Assembly (NCBI GenBank): GCA_021767305.1
Contig: JAASTL010000003.1
Location: 1 to 16,626, forward strand
Length of the DNA: 16,626 nucleotides
Direction of reading: 5' to 3'
DNA from: Piscirickettsiaceae bacterium
Lineage (GTDB): Bacteria; Pseudomonadota; Gammaproteobacteria; Thiomicrospirales; Thiomicrospiraceae
Positions within the stretch are counted from its first letter, which is position 1. Every line of letters starts with the position of its first letter. The position numbers and the translations under genes are program-made. The notes beneath the pieces are model-generated. The model was given only the letters and a program-made list of their open reading frames with translations. It searched no databases and had not been told where the DNA came from. Shown in pieces: positions 1 through 7,814 of the stretch.

Positions 1-192
1 GAGACGACGAATTTGACGTATGCGGTCAGCCCCAACTTTGTTATCTAAAAGACAACCCAAGGCATAACCAGATTCGGTTGGGTAAGCAATAACACCGTCG
101 CGCTGAAGTATTTCTACAATTTGTTTTAGCAGACGTTCTTGAGGGTTATCAGGGTGAACACTAATATACTGACAATGTTGAGCCACAATCAT
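1..192 (-). CDS. yciO: YciO/Sua5 (TsaC-like) family protein, N-terminal part
   Basis: This is the first 64 codons of a gene that runs off the left edge of the window. The frame is open from an ATG at 192-190. The protein begins MIVAQHCQYISVHPDNPQER, and residues 35-47 contain the AYPTESGYALGC core of the Sua5/YciO/YrdC fold. The opening HPDNPQ and the SGYALGC variant fit YciO better than TsaC, whose core reads closer to YPTEAVFGVGC. The fold binds double-stranded RNA and nucleotides. TsaC makes threonylcarbamoyl-AMP for the t6A tRNA modification, whereas the role of YciO is less settled. The gene lies downstream of the RNase AM gene on the same strand, 119 bases away, with its own likely promoter. 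The Shine-Dalgarno is weak. The family is well supported; activity on tRNA is inference. Confidence 0.85.
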   Translation of the reverse strand, partial: MIVAQHCQYISVHPDNPQERLLKQIVEILQRDGVIAYPTESGYALGCLLDNKVGADRIRQIRRL

Positions 193-217
193 ATCCAATT
201 AAAATAAAATTGCGCGA

Positions 218-246
218 ATTATACGATATTTAGTCTACTATTAAGA
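218..246 (-). promoter_or_regulatory. Putative sigma70 promoter for yciO
   Basis: On the minus strand there is a perfect -10 hexamer TATAAT (223-218), followed by a GC-rich discriminator (TCGCGCA). A poor -35 candidate, TCTTAA (246-241), sits 17 bases upstream. Transcription would start near 211, giving a leader of about 18 bases before the yciO ATG. It implies that yciO can be expressed apart from the RNase AM gene. The -10 is convincing and the -35 is not. Confidence 0.5.
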
Positions 247-311
247 CGCTTATTTAAGCTTTGATAAGGTATATTTAAATTACACGATCAAGTTTCGGCA
301 AGTTATTGCTG

Positions 312-1151
312 TTATTGAGAAAAGTGTTCCCACACGGGCATGTTTTTAGCCGGCAATGGTGCCAACCAACCCAGGCCTCGCCAAGTGTGCTCAGGTCGGT
401 GAAAATCAGAACCCACTGAGGCAAGTAAATCATAGCGAATCGCTCGATCTGTCATGCCGTCAATATCAGCACTATGGCGTGGTTGATTGACGACTTCAAT
501 GGCTTGTCCGCCTGCATTTTTAAAATCTTCAATCAATCGGTTTAATTTATTGCTACTAAGTTTATAGAGTTTTGGGTGAGCAATGACCGCAATGCCTCCA
601 GCAGCGGTTATCCAACTTACAACCTCTTCAAGATCGGGCCATTTGCACGGTTCGTAGCCGACTTTACCTTTTTTTAAATATTTATCAAAAGCTTGCTGTG
701 TGTTCTTAACCAACTTTTCTTGTTGGAGTAGCTGCGCTACGTGGCCTCGCCCCACAACACTTGTATCTACAATCTCATTAAATTTATCTTCGATTGATTC
801 AATATTGATATTAGGTCGAGCTTTTAATCTAGCAATAATGTTTTGCGCACGTTCGACTCTTAATTCACGAATCTGCTGTAAACCCTGTTGAAGTTCTGCG
901 TTGTCGATGTCAAAGTTAAGCCCCACAAGATGAATGGTATGACCTTGCCAAAGACAAGAAGCTTCAACACCTGTAATAAGCTGCACGCCATTTTGCTTGG
1001 CATAGTCTTCTACTTGAGGATATGCAGCCGTGGTATCGTGATCTGTAATAGCCAACATTTCAACTTCAAACTTAACTGCTAAGTCTATGATTTCGTGAGG
1101 GGTTAAACTCCCATCTGAGGCTGTGGTATGGCAGTGCAAGTCAACTTTCAT
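312..1151 (-). CDS. rnm: RNase AM / PHP-domain 5'-3' exoribonuclease (YciV, TrpH family)
   Basis: A PHP-family metal-dependent phosphoesterase of 279 residues, close to the E. coli YciV length of about 293. Visible metal-binding motifs are HCH at 6-8 with D13, DHD at 37-39, GVEAS with E63, IAHP with H192, and SDFH with D249 and H251, which together form the usual trinuclear PHP site. The E. coli member, once called TrpH, was characterised as a 3',5'-nucleotide phosphatase and then as RNase AM, a 5'-3' exoribonuclease that trims the 5' ends of rRNAs. It probably acts in the cytoplasm; no signal peptide is seen. It lies upstream of yciO on the same strand and is divergent from yciB, with 93 bases between the start codons. 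The Shine-Dalgarno is a weak AAAGG. The family is certain and the exact substrate is inferred from the homologue. Confidence 0.9.
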   Translation of the reverse strand: MKVDLHCHTTASDGSLTPHEIIDLAVKFEVEMLAITDHDTTAAYPQVEDYAKQNGVQLITGVEASCLWQGHTIHLVGLNFDIDNAELQQGLQQIRELRVERAQNIIARLKARPNINIESIEDKFNEIVDTSVVGRGHVAQLLQQEKLVKNTQQAFDKYLKKGKVGYEPCKWPDLEEVVSWITAAGGIAVIAHPKLYKLSSNKLNRLIEDFKNAGGQAIEVVNQPRHSADIDGMTDRAIRYDLLASVGSDFHRPEHTWRGLGWLAPLPAKNMPVWEHFSQ

Positions 1152-1244
1152 TATTTGAGCCTTTAATTCCTTATTAAAGCGGGCTAGAATCTCTTTAGTC
1201 TATTAGATTTGACTCTTTAAATTAACATAAATTAAGACCTATCC

Positions 1245-1907
1245 ATGAAATTATTATTTGACCTTTTCCCTGTCGTTCTTTTCTTTATCGCTTACAAAAT
1301 GTACGACATCTATGTTGCCACCGCAGTCATTATTGTGGCTACTATAATGCAAGTCGCTTATGTGTATGCTAAACATAAAAAGGTTGAAAAGATTCATATC
1401 ATCACCTTGGTGCTGATTTTGATTTTGGGTGGCCTAACTTTAGTGCTACATGATGAAGACTTCATTAAATGGAAACCAACCATTGTTAACTGGGGCTTTG
1501 CGTTAGTGTTCTTGGGTAGTCATTATATTGGTCAAAAACCGATTGTTGAACGCATGATGAGTCAGGCGATTAGCCTTCCAAAACAGATTTGGTTTAACCT
1601 TAGCTGGCTGTGGATTCTGTTCTTTGTCATTTCCGGTGTGGTTAATCTTTATGTCGCATTTAATTACGACACAGACACTTGGGTCAACTTTAAACTGTTT
1701 GGTTTAATGGGAATGACAGTAGTCTTTATAATCATCCAAGGCGTCTATATTAGTCGTTATATTCAAGAATCTGATTCTGAGGCTGAAGCCGCCGCCGTTG
1801 CAGATGGACACCATGAAGATGAGTTAATCGAGAGCTTGAAAAAAGAATCTATTAACGAAAATGAAAAAGCACAAGACAAGGTTCAGCTGAGTAACGAAAC
1901 AAAATAA
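1245..1907 (+). CDS. yciB: Inner membrane septation protein A (YciB/IspZ family) with acidic C-terminal tail
   Basis: Residues 1-174 match YciB: an opening LFDLFPVVLFFIAYKMYDIY, then a VEKI...GGLTLVLHDEDFIKWK block at about 47-77, KPIVERMM at 98-105 and WVNFKLFGL at 146-154. Five or six hydrophobic segments make it an integral inner-membrane protein. In enterobacteria YciB is linked to septation, interacts with the elongation and division machinery, and is about 180 residues long. Here the protein has 220 residues. The extra 45 or so (about 175-220) form a hydrophilic, mostly acidic tail (ESDSEAEAAAV, then HHEDELIESL and a Glu/Lys/Asn-rich end) that is probably cytoplasmic. The start is the family start; its ribosome site is weak. 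No convincing promoter was found in the short divergent gap to the RNase AM gene. Confidence 0.9.
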   Translation: MKLLFDLFPVVLFFIAYKMYDIYVATAVIIVATIMQVAYVYAKHKKVEKIHIITLVLILILGGLTLVLHDEDFIKWKPTIVNWGFALVFLGSHYIGQKPIVERMMSQAISLPKQIWFNLSWLWILFFVISGVVNLYVAFNYDTDTWVNFKLFGLMGMTVVFIIIQGVYISRYIQESDSEAEAAAVADGHHEDELIESLKKESINENEKAQDKVQLSNETK

Positions 1908-2005
1908 TCATATGCATAAGTTAGTTGCTAAACACTTAATACCGATCTAAATAACAACGATGTAAATAACAAACATCTAAACAACCAGAAAATCCGAGGA
2001 TAACC

Positions 2006-2311
2006 ATGCTTTACTCCATTTTTGCCTATGACGTTGAAAACAGCCTACCTTTACGTGCTCAAGCACGTCCAGAACATATTGCACGTTTGAAAGCATTGGA
2101 TGAGTCCGGCAAATTGATTATGGCCGGTCCAAACCCTGCAGTTGATTCAAACGAACCTGGTGAGGCTGGTTTTAGCGGAAGTTTAATTGTGGCTGAATTT
2201 GACTCTCTGGCAGATGCAAAAGCCTGGGCTGAAGCGGATCCTTATGTGGCTGCCGGAGTTTATGATCATGTAGATGTAAAACCGTTTAAAAAAGTTTTGC
2301 CAGCAGAATAA
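2006..2311 (+). CDS. yciI: YciI family protein
   Basis: A small soluble protein of 101 residues that matches E. coli YciI along its whole length: MLY at the start, RPEHIARL at 21-28 with the conserved H24, [10 protein letters not shown] at 40-49, the DPY at 78-80 and VKPFKKV at 91-97. YciI proteins adopt a dimeric ferredoxin-like fold with a conserved His/Asp pocket. No firm enzymatic role is established for this subgroup. The start is supported by a clear GAGGA at 1996-2000, six bases before the ATG. It follows yciB by 98 bases of AT-rich sequence in which no terminator is evident, so the two could be co-transcribed. Identification is secure; function is unknown. Confidence 0.92.
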   Translation: MLYSIFAYDVENSLPLRAQARPEHIARLKALDESGKLIMAGPNPAVDSNEPGEAGFSGSLIVAEFDSLADAKAWAEADPYVAAGVYDHVDVKPFKKVLPAE

Positions 2312-2355
2312 ACAAACAACTATTAAAAAACCATAATAAAAAAATACTCATGAGT

Positions 2356-2360
2356 AGAGG
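2356..2360 (+). promoter_or_regulatory. Ribosome binding site that sets the start of the LexA-like gene
   Basis: AGAGG lies seven bases before the ATG at 2368. An in-frame ATG at 2350 has no such site in front of it, and this motif would fall inside its coding sequence. The downstream ATG is therefore preferred. Confidence 0.6.
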
Positions 2361-2367
2361 AAAAACA

Positions 2368-2832
2368 ATGTCTGGAAATGTGGCTTATTTAATTCCTAAA
2401 AGAAATCAAAAACTACACTTAGAAGCAGCTGACCCATTAGAAATGGTTGATGTTGAATTTGTCTCAATTCCTCTCTTAGGTTGGACATCTGCTGGTGACC
2501 CAATTCAAATGGAATTAGATTACGATACCGTATCCGTGCCTTCTAGCATGGTAAAAAAAGAGACCTTTGCTTTAAGGGTCAAGGGTAACTCGATGATTGA
2601 AGAGAATATTCAAGATGGTGATATTGTCATTATTGAACGCCGATCATCAGCAGAGAATGGTGAGTCTGTGGTTGTTCGTATTAATAATGAAGAAGTGACC
2701 ATGAAAAAACTCTACATCGAAAAATCGGGGGTACGTTTACAACCTGCTAACTCAGAGATGGAACCGATCATTCTTAAAAATGAAGACATTGAAATCTTAG
2801 GCATTGTGACTGGTATTCTCCGCCAACCTTAA
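2368..2832 (+). CDS. LexA-type S24 peptidase domain protein lacking a helix-turn-helix
   Basis: A 154-residue protein (160 if the ATG at 2350 is used) that is essentially the C-terminal half of LexA. Numbered from 2350, there is an Ala48-Gly49 pair in SAGDP, the place of the LexA self-cleavage bond; RVKGNSMIEENIQDGDIVII with the nucleophile Ser81; and EEVTMKKL with the general-base Lys119. It ends like LexA (ILGIVTGILRQP). All residues for autoproteolysis are present, but the LexA winged helix-turn-helix is replaced by about 35 residues with no recognisable fold, and the yciI stop lies only 56 bases upstream of the chosen start. UmuD has the same headless layout, but the sequence here is LexA-like rather than UmuD-like and no umuC is adjacent. 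Cleavage under SOS is plausible; a regulatory role is inference. Confidence 0.8.
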   Translation: MSGNVAYLIPKRNQKLHLEAADPLEMVDVEFVSIPLLGWTSAGDPIQMELDYDTVSVPSSMVKKETFALRVKGNSMIEENIQDGDIVIIERRSSAENGESVVVRINNEEVTMKKLYIEKSGVRLQPANSEMEPIILKNEDIEILGIVTGILRQP

Positions 2833-2876
2833 GCTGTTATTCATAGTAAGCTTCGCGACAAAAGCTTTAAACACTA

Positions 2877-2969
2877 GTGAATATAGAAAGCTCACATAAT
2901 TCAGTTAACGAAATAGTTAATGAAACAGTTAATGAGTTCAATAAAATCCAGGGCATTGCAAAGGTATGA
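2877..2969 (+). CDS. Possible 30-residue ORF overlapping the asparaginase-like start
   Basis: A GTG at 2877 opens a 30-codon frame whose TGA stop (2967-2969) overlaps the ATG of the next gene as ATGA, a typical arrangement for translational coupling. The middle reads SVNEIVNETVNEF, a four-residue repeat that comes from the 12-bp DNA repeat at 2902-2937, and the peptide would be acidic and probably helical. Against it: the start is GTG, no clear Shine-Dalgarno precedes it, and it is very short. An in-frame TAA at 2868 rules out a longer upstream form. It could be a leader peptide, the remnant of a larger gene, or chance. Confidence 0.25.
   Translation: MNIESSHNSVNEIVNETVNEFNKIQGIAKV
2902..2937 (+). 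repeat. Three tandem 12-bp repeats
   Basis: Three adjoining copies read CAGTTAACGAAA, TAGTTAATGAAA and CAGTTAATGAGT, with consensus YAGTTAAYGAAA. They lie 29 bases before the asparaginase-like ATG, just downstream of the LexA-like gene. The period of 12 keeps the reading frame of the small ORF. Possible roles are a protein-binding array in a 5' leader or a coding repeat. Confidence 0.7.
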
Positions 2970-3472
2970 GTTCACCTATTAGTATTTTGGTTACCGGCGG
3001 TACGATTGATAAAGATTATCAAGCCACAACGGGTGAGCTGATTTTTCCGCAGACTCATATTCATGAACTATTGCAACAAGCCAATTGCACTCTAGATTAT
3101 GAGCTTAAGGTGTTAATGCTTAAAGATAGTTTAGAGATGCACAACCAAGACCGTGAACTCATTTGGTCTGAGCTTGAACAACTTGTCACCAATAAAATAG
3201 TGATTACTCATGGTACCGATACAATGGTTGAGACAGGTATATTTTTACAACAGAAACTACATTCCAATCAAGCTGCTGATAAAACCATTGTCCTAACCGG
3301 TGCAATGCGACCATTTAAATTAGGTCGCTCAGATGCGAGCTTTAATATGGGATGTGCAATCATGGCAGCTAAGATATCCAAGCCAGGTATATTTATTGCC
3401 ATGAATGGTCAATTATTTGAGATTGATAAGGTCAAAAAAAATAAAACTATTGGTGTTTTTGAATCTATTTAA
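2966..3472 (+). CDS. One-domain asparaginase family protein
   Basis: At 168 residues this is about half of a bacterial L-asparaginase (about 330). It covers the N-terminal domain with its catalytic motifs: VTGGTIDKDY at 9-18 (first Thr T13), THGTDTM at 81-87 with the second Thr/Asp pair T84-D85, TGAMRPF at 111-117, and K136 in AAK at the place of the type II catalytic lysine. The C-terminal domain, which contributes to neighbouring active sites in the tetramer, is absent; the gene ends in TAA and a terminator follows at once, so it does not look like a fresh truncation. Short proteins of this type occur in other gammaproteobacteria. The start has AGGG 12 bases upstream and an ATGA overlap with the small ORF. 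Activity on asparagine is uncertain. Confidence 0.8.
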   Translation: MSSPISILVTGGTIDKDYQATTGELIFPQTHIHELLQQANCTLDYELKVLMLKDSLEMHNQDRELIWSELEQLVTNKIVITHGTDTMVETGIFLQQKLHSNQAADKTIVLTGAMRPFKLGRSDASFNMGCAIMAAKISKPGIFIAMNGQLFEIDKVKKNKTIGVFESI

Positions 3473-3476
3473 TTTA

Positions 3477-3506
3477 TCAAACTCAAATTAGTTGGGTTTG
3501 AATTTT
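3477..3506. terminator. Rho-independent terminator between convergent genes
   Basis: A 10-bp stem (TCAAACTCAA with TTGGGTTTGA, one G-U pair) has a five-base loop ATTAG and is followed on the plus strand by ATTTT. It starts four bases after the asparaginase-like stop and lies five bases before the darP stop. On the minus strand the hairpin is followed only by a mixed A/T run, so it probably works best for the plus-strand gene. Confidence 0.75.
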
Positions 3507-3510
3507 AAAA

Positions 3511-4056
3511 CTACCACTCTAAAGAGCGTAAGTATTTAAAAATTTCTTTGGCTGATTTGGGTGGTTTCTCTTCTCGCTGCTCTTTTTGAGCGTTTCTAAT
3601 CCACTGCCTAAGTTGCTGGCGATCTGCTTGAGGGTAGAGCTCAAGAAATTCATGCATGGCGGCATCACCTTCTTCAACCAAGCGGTCACGCCATTTTTCT
3701 AGTTTGTGGAAATGCGCATTTTGCTGTTTTTTCTTAAATTCAATCTCAGCTAATTTTTTTTTAATTAAAACAATTAGGTCTTCATCTTGGCGCAAAATTT
3801 TACCTAAATAGAGCTTTTGACGTTTAAGTGCGGGACCTTTATTAATTTTCTTTAAGAGTAAAACCGCTTCAGTAAAGTGCTGAGGTAACTGAAGTTTTTT
3901 AATTTGATCTTCTGTCATTTCAGCAATTTGTTCACCTAAATCAGTCACCGCCTGTGCAGCTTTTTTGATATCAGTACGACTTTCAAACTCTTCTTGTTCC
4001 CAATCAGGAATGTCTTTTTTCTGCTTTACCCGATTTACGTTACGTGGTCTTACCAT
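3511..4056 (-). CDS. darP: Ribosome biogenesis factor DarP (YjgA, DUF615)
   Basis: A highly charged, mostly helical protein of 181 residues, matching the E. coli YjgA/DarP length (183). Family marks are the basic N-terminus, a KGPALKRQKLYLGKILR block at about 73-89, the KLEKWRDRLVEEGD segment and the C-terminal ALEW-like SLEW. DarP associates with late 50S precursors and promotes their maturation near the peptidyl transferase centre. The ATG lies four bases after the ligA stop, and its Shine-Dalgarno (AAGGG) is inside the end of ligA, so the two are very likely co-transcribed and translationally coupled. Expression from the ligA transcript is inferred from this spacing. Confidence 0.9.
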   Translation of the reverse strand: MVRPRNVNRVKQKKDIPDWEQEEFESRTDIKKAAQAVTDLGEQIAEMTEDQIKKLQLPQHFTEAVLLLKKINKGPALKRQKLYLGKILRQDEDLIVLIKKKLAEIEFKKKQQNAHFHKLEKWRDRLVEEGDAAMHEFLELYPQADRQQLRQWIRNAQKEQREEKPPKSAKEIFKYLRSLEW

Positions 4057-4060
4057 TTTA

Positions 4061-6124
<2,064 letters not shown>

Positions 6125-6238
6125 TCAATTGGTTAGGTTTAGCATTGTTGACTTTAATTAAAAACAACATGCAGAAACCAGAAATATTTGAAAGGTTTGT
6201 CTCTAAAAGTTGGGCATTTATCTTGCGAAGCCTAATAA

Positions 6239-6259
6239 AGCCCGTAAGCGAGGCAGGCT
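6239..6259 (-). terminator. Weak possible terminator after zipA
   Basis: On the minus strand, 15 bases after the zipA stop, AGCCT and GGGCT can form a five-pair stem (one G-U) around an 11-base loop, followed by TTATT. The stem is short and the T-run is broken, so read-through into ligA is likely. Nothing else in the 179-base zipA-ligA gap was convincing. Confidence 0.25.
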
Positions 6260-6273
6260 AATTAACAGGCTAC

Positions 6274-7470
6274 TTAAGCCAATGGCTCAGATTCATAATC
6301 TAAAGCGGCATCACGCATTGACTGAAGGTCAGATTCTTTAATCAATTGACGCTCCATATTGTAAAGTCTGCCTTTTAAACGTTGAGAAATCTTACGCGAC
6401 ATCATAATTAATTCATGCATTGCCGCCGGCGCTCTGATTGAAGTTGGTAACTCAAGAATCAAGGCTATTCCAGGTGTGCCATATTCATCAAGGTTCTCAT
6501 TTGGGAAAGTTCCGGGTTCTAATATATTGGCGACTTTGATAAAGGCATTACCCATAGTATCTTTTTTAACATAAATCGCACTCTCATCATAACTCAGCCC
6601 AACACCAAGTAACGCCTGATTAACTGCCGTCATCGGAAACTCTTGCCCAGCCGTCATTACCATAATGACAAACACTTCAGCCTCTTTTTTGGTTCCCGAT
6701 TGAGGTTTAGGTGCCTTTTTGTCTTCCGGAATACCAAAAGAAGGTTTGATCTCTTCTGGCGGATAATAAGTTTCATCAAGTTCACCCGTCATGCCTGGGT
6801 CATCTACTACTAATACATGATGTTTAACTTTCGGTTCTTCTTCATGTAACTGTGGCTCATGAGATTCTTGCGTTTCACTAATCGCTGTCTCTGATTCTGA
6901 CCCTGATTCTGACTCTAGCTGTTGAACTTTTGCTGTTTCAAGAGTTTCATCAGAATGTGTTGCTTGCCCTGTCGATTCTTTGGGTTCAATGTCAAAATCT
7001 TCTCCAAAAAACAGGGTGCCTTGATTTGGATTAACTTCAGGTTGTTTAATTTGACTAACGTCGGTTTCAGATGAACTCACTGTTGCTGCAGCTCGAGTAG
7101 GCACTGAGGTCACTGATTCATTTTCTGCAGGATTAGTTAGGTTTTCAGCCGTTTGCTGAGCAACTCTTTTTTGCGTGTTCTCAGAAACTGGGATATGAGC
7201 TTCACCTAAATCATTAAGCGCTTTAGAGGCATCATCACTTAATACTTTTTCAGCATCATTATTTGCCAAAGGCGGTACATCAATAAGATGCTCAACAGTG
7301 TTAGCCTTGCCTGCTTTTGGTGATTGATTTGCTTTTGATTCTTGATTATTAGCGTCACTTTGTGCGCGATTTGATTTTTTTGAATCTGTTTGACGACTTC
7401 TACTTAAAAAATATAATCCTGCAATGACAACAACAGCAAAGATAAGCAGTACTTGTTGTAATTCATTCAT
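6274..7470 (-). CDS. zipA: Cell division protein ZipA
   Basis: A protein of 398 residues from the chosen ATG at 7470, which has GGAG seven bases upstream; an in-frame ATG at 7536 would add 22 residues before the membrane anchor and lacks this support. Layout: a very short periplasmic end, one membrane segment at about 6-22, a basic stop (SRSR), a long acidic Ser/Glu/Gln-rich linker (about 28-260, including ESESGSESE), then the ZipA C-terminal FtsZ-binding domain (about 263-395) with AEVFVIMVMTAG, NAFIKVANILEPGTFP and YGTPGIALILELP. ZipA tethers FtsZ filaments to the inner membrane early in division. It is larger than E. coli ZipA (328), the difference lying in the linker. It is followed by ligA on the same strand. 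Confidence 0.93.
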   Translation of the reverse strand: MNELQQVLLIFAVVVIAGLYFLSRSRQTDSKKSNRAQSDANNQESKANQSPKAGKANTVEHLIDVPPLANNDAEKVLSDDASKALNDLGEAHIPVSENTQKRVAQQTAENLTNPAENESVTSVPTRAAATVSSSETDVSQIKQPEVNPNQGTLFFGEDFDIEPKESTGQATHSDETLETAKVQQLESESGSESETAISETQESHEPQLHEEEPKVKHHVLVVDDPGMTGELDETYYPPEEIKPSFGIPEDKKAPKPQSGTKKEAEVFVIMVMTAGQEFPMTAVNQALLGVGLSYDESAIYVKKDTMGNAFIKVANILEPGTFPNENLDEYGTPGIALILELPTSIRAPAAMHELIMMSRKISQRLKGRLYNMERQLIKESDLQSMRDAALDYESEPLA

Positions 7471-7814
7471 TAAAAAACTCCATAACTCGGATTTTAGTTT
7501 TAGTGTCAAACATTCAATTAAGCGGTCTAGAAACATCGCCCGAAAATCAGACTAAACTTAAGGTTTAACTTACCTAGAGTGATTGAATCGCTTAATCATT
7601 CAAATAATTCTGGAACTCAAAGTTCAAGATAAAAAATTTGTTCAATTGTACCCTGAATATCCGCCTTTTTGCCAGAGTATTTTTGAGACAAAAGCATGGC
7701 ATTTGCTTATGATACTGTCATTGCTTTTCAGTAAAAATGTTCAGTTGAGTAAAAATTGCTTTGATGCTAACCACTTAGTGCTTCTGCAGATAAAATTTAA
7801 GTGACGGAAATAGT
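7471..7814. other. Divergent intergenic region between zipA and the ribulokinase-like gene
   Basis: These 344 bases hold the control regions of two divergent genes. ATTAAGCG (7517-7524) and CGCTTAAT (7589-7596) form a perfect 8-bp inverted repeat, and TAAAC/GTTTA make a small hairpin between them. A perfect TTGACA lies on the minus strand (7509-7504), but no good -10 fits it. On the plus strand, TTGAGA (7683-7688) and TATGAT (7708-7713), 19 bases apart, are a weak promoter candidate for the kinase gene. The plus-strand frame 7583-7804 starts with TTG, lacks a ribosome site and resembles nothing known, so no gene is called here. Confidence 0.4.
7478..7481 (-). promoter_or_regulatory. Ribosome binding site that sets the zipA start
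   Basis: GGAG on the minus strand, seven bases before the ATG at 7470. It places the start right before the membrane anchor, as in other ZipA proteins. Confidence 0.7.

Noticed and set aside
700..1082. Two frames opposite the RNase AM gene
   Set aside because: They lie antisense to a clearly conserved PHP-family gene and have unlike-protein compositions (many Cys, Ser and Thr).
1209..1237. TTGACT as promoter for yciB
   Set aside because: The only -10 at normal distance (TTAAGA) matches poorly and would place the transcript start at the ATG itself.
2966..3472. Asparaginase pseudogene
   Set aside because: The frame is intact, ends cleanly before a terminator and keeps all N-terminal catalytic motifs; short homologues exist elsewhere.
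7504..7509. Perfect TTGACA as zipA promoter -35
   Set aside because: No acceptable -10 lies 15-19 bases downstream; that region overlaps the ribosome site.
7583..7804. 73-codon plus-strand frame upstream of the kinase gene
   Set aside because: It starts with TTG, has no ribosome site, resembles no known protein and lies in an AT-rich control region.
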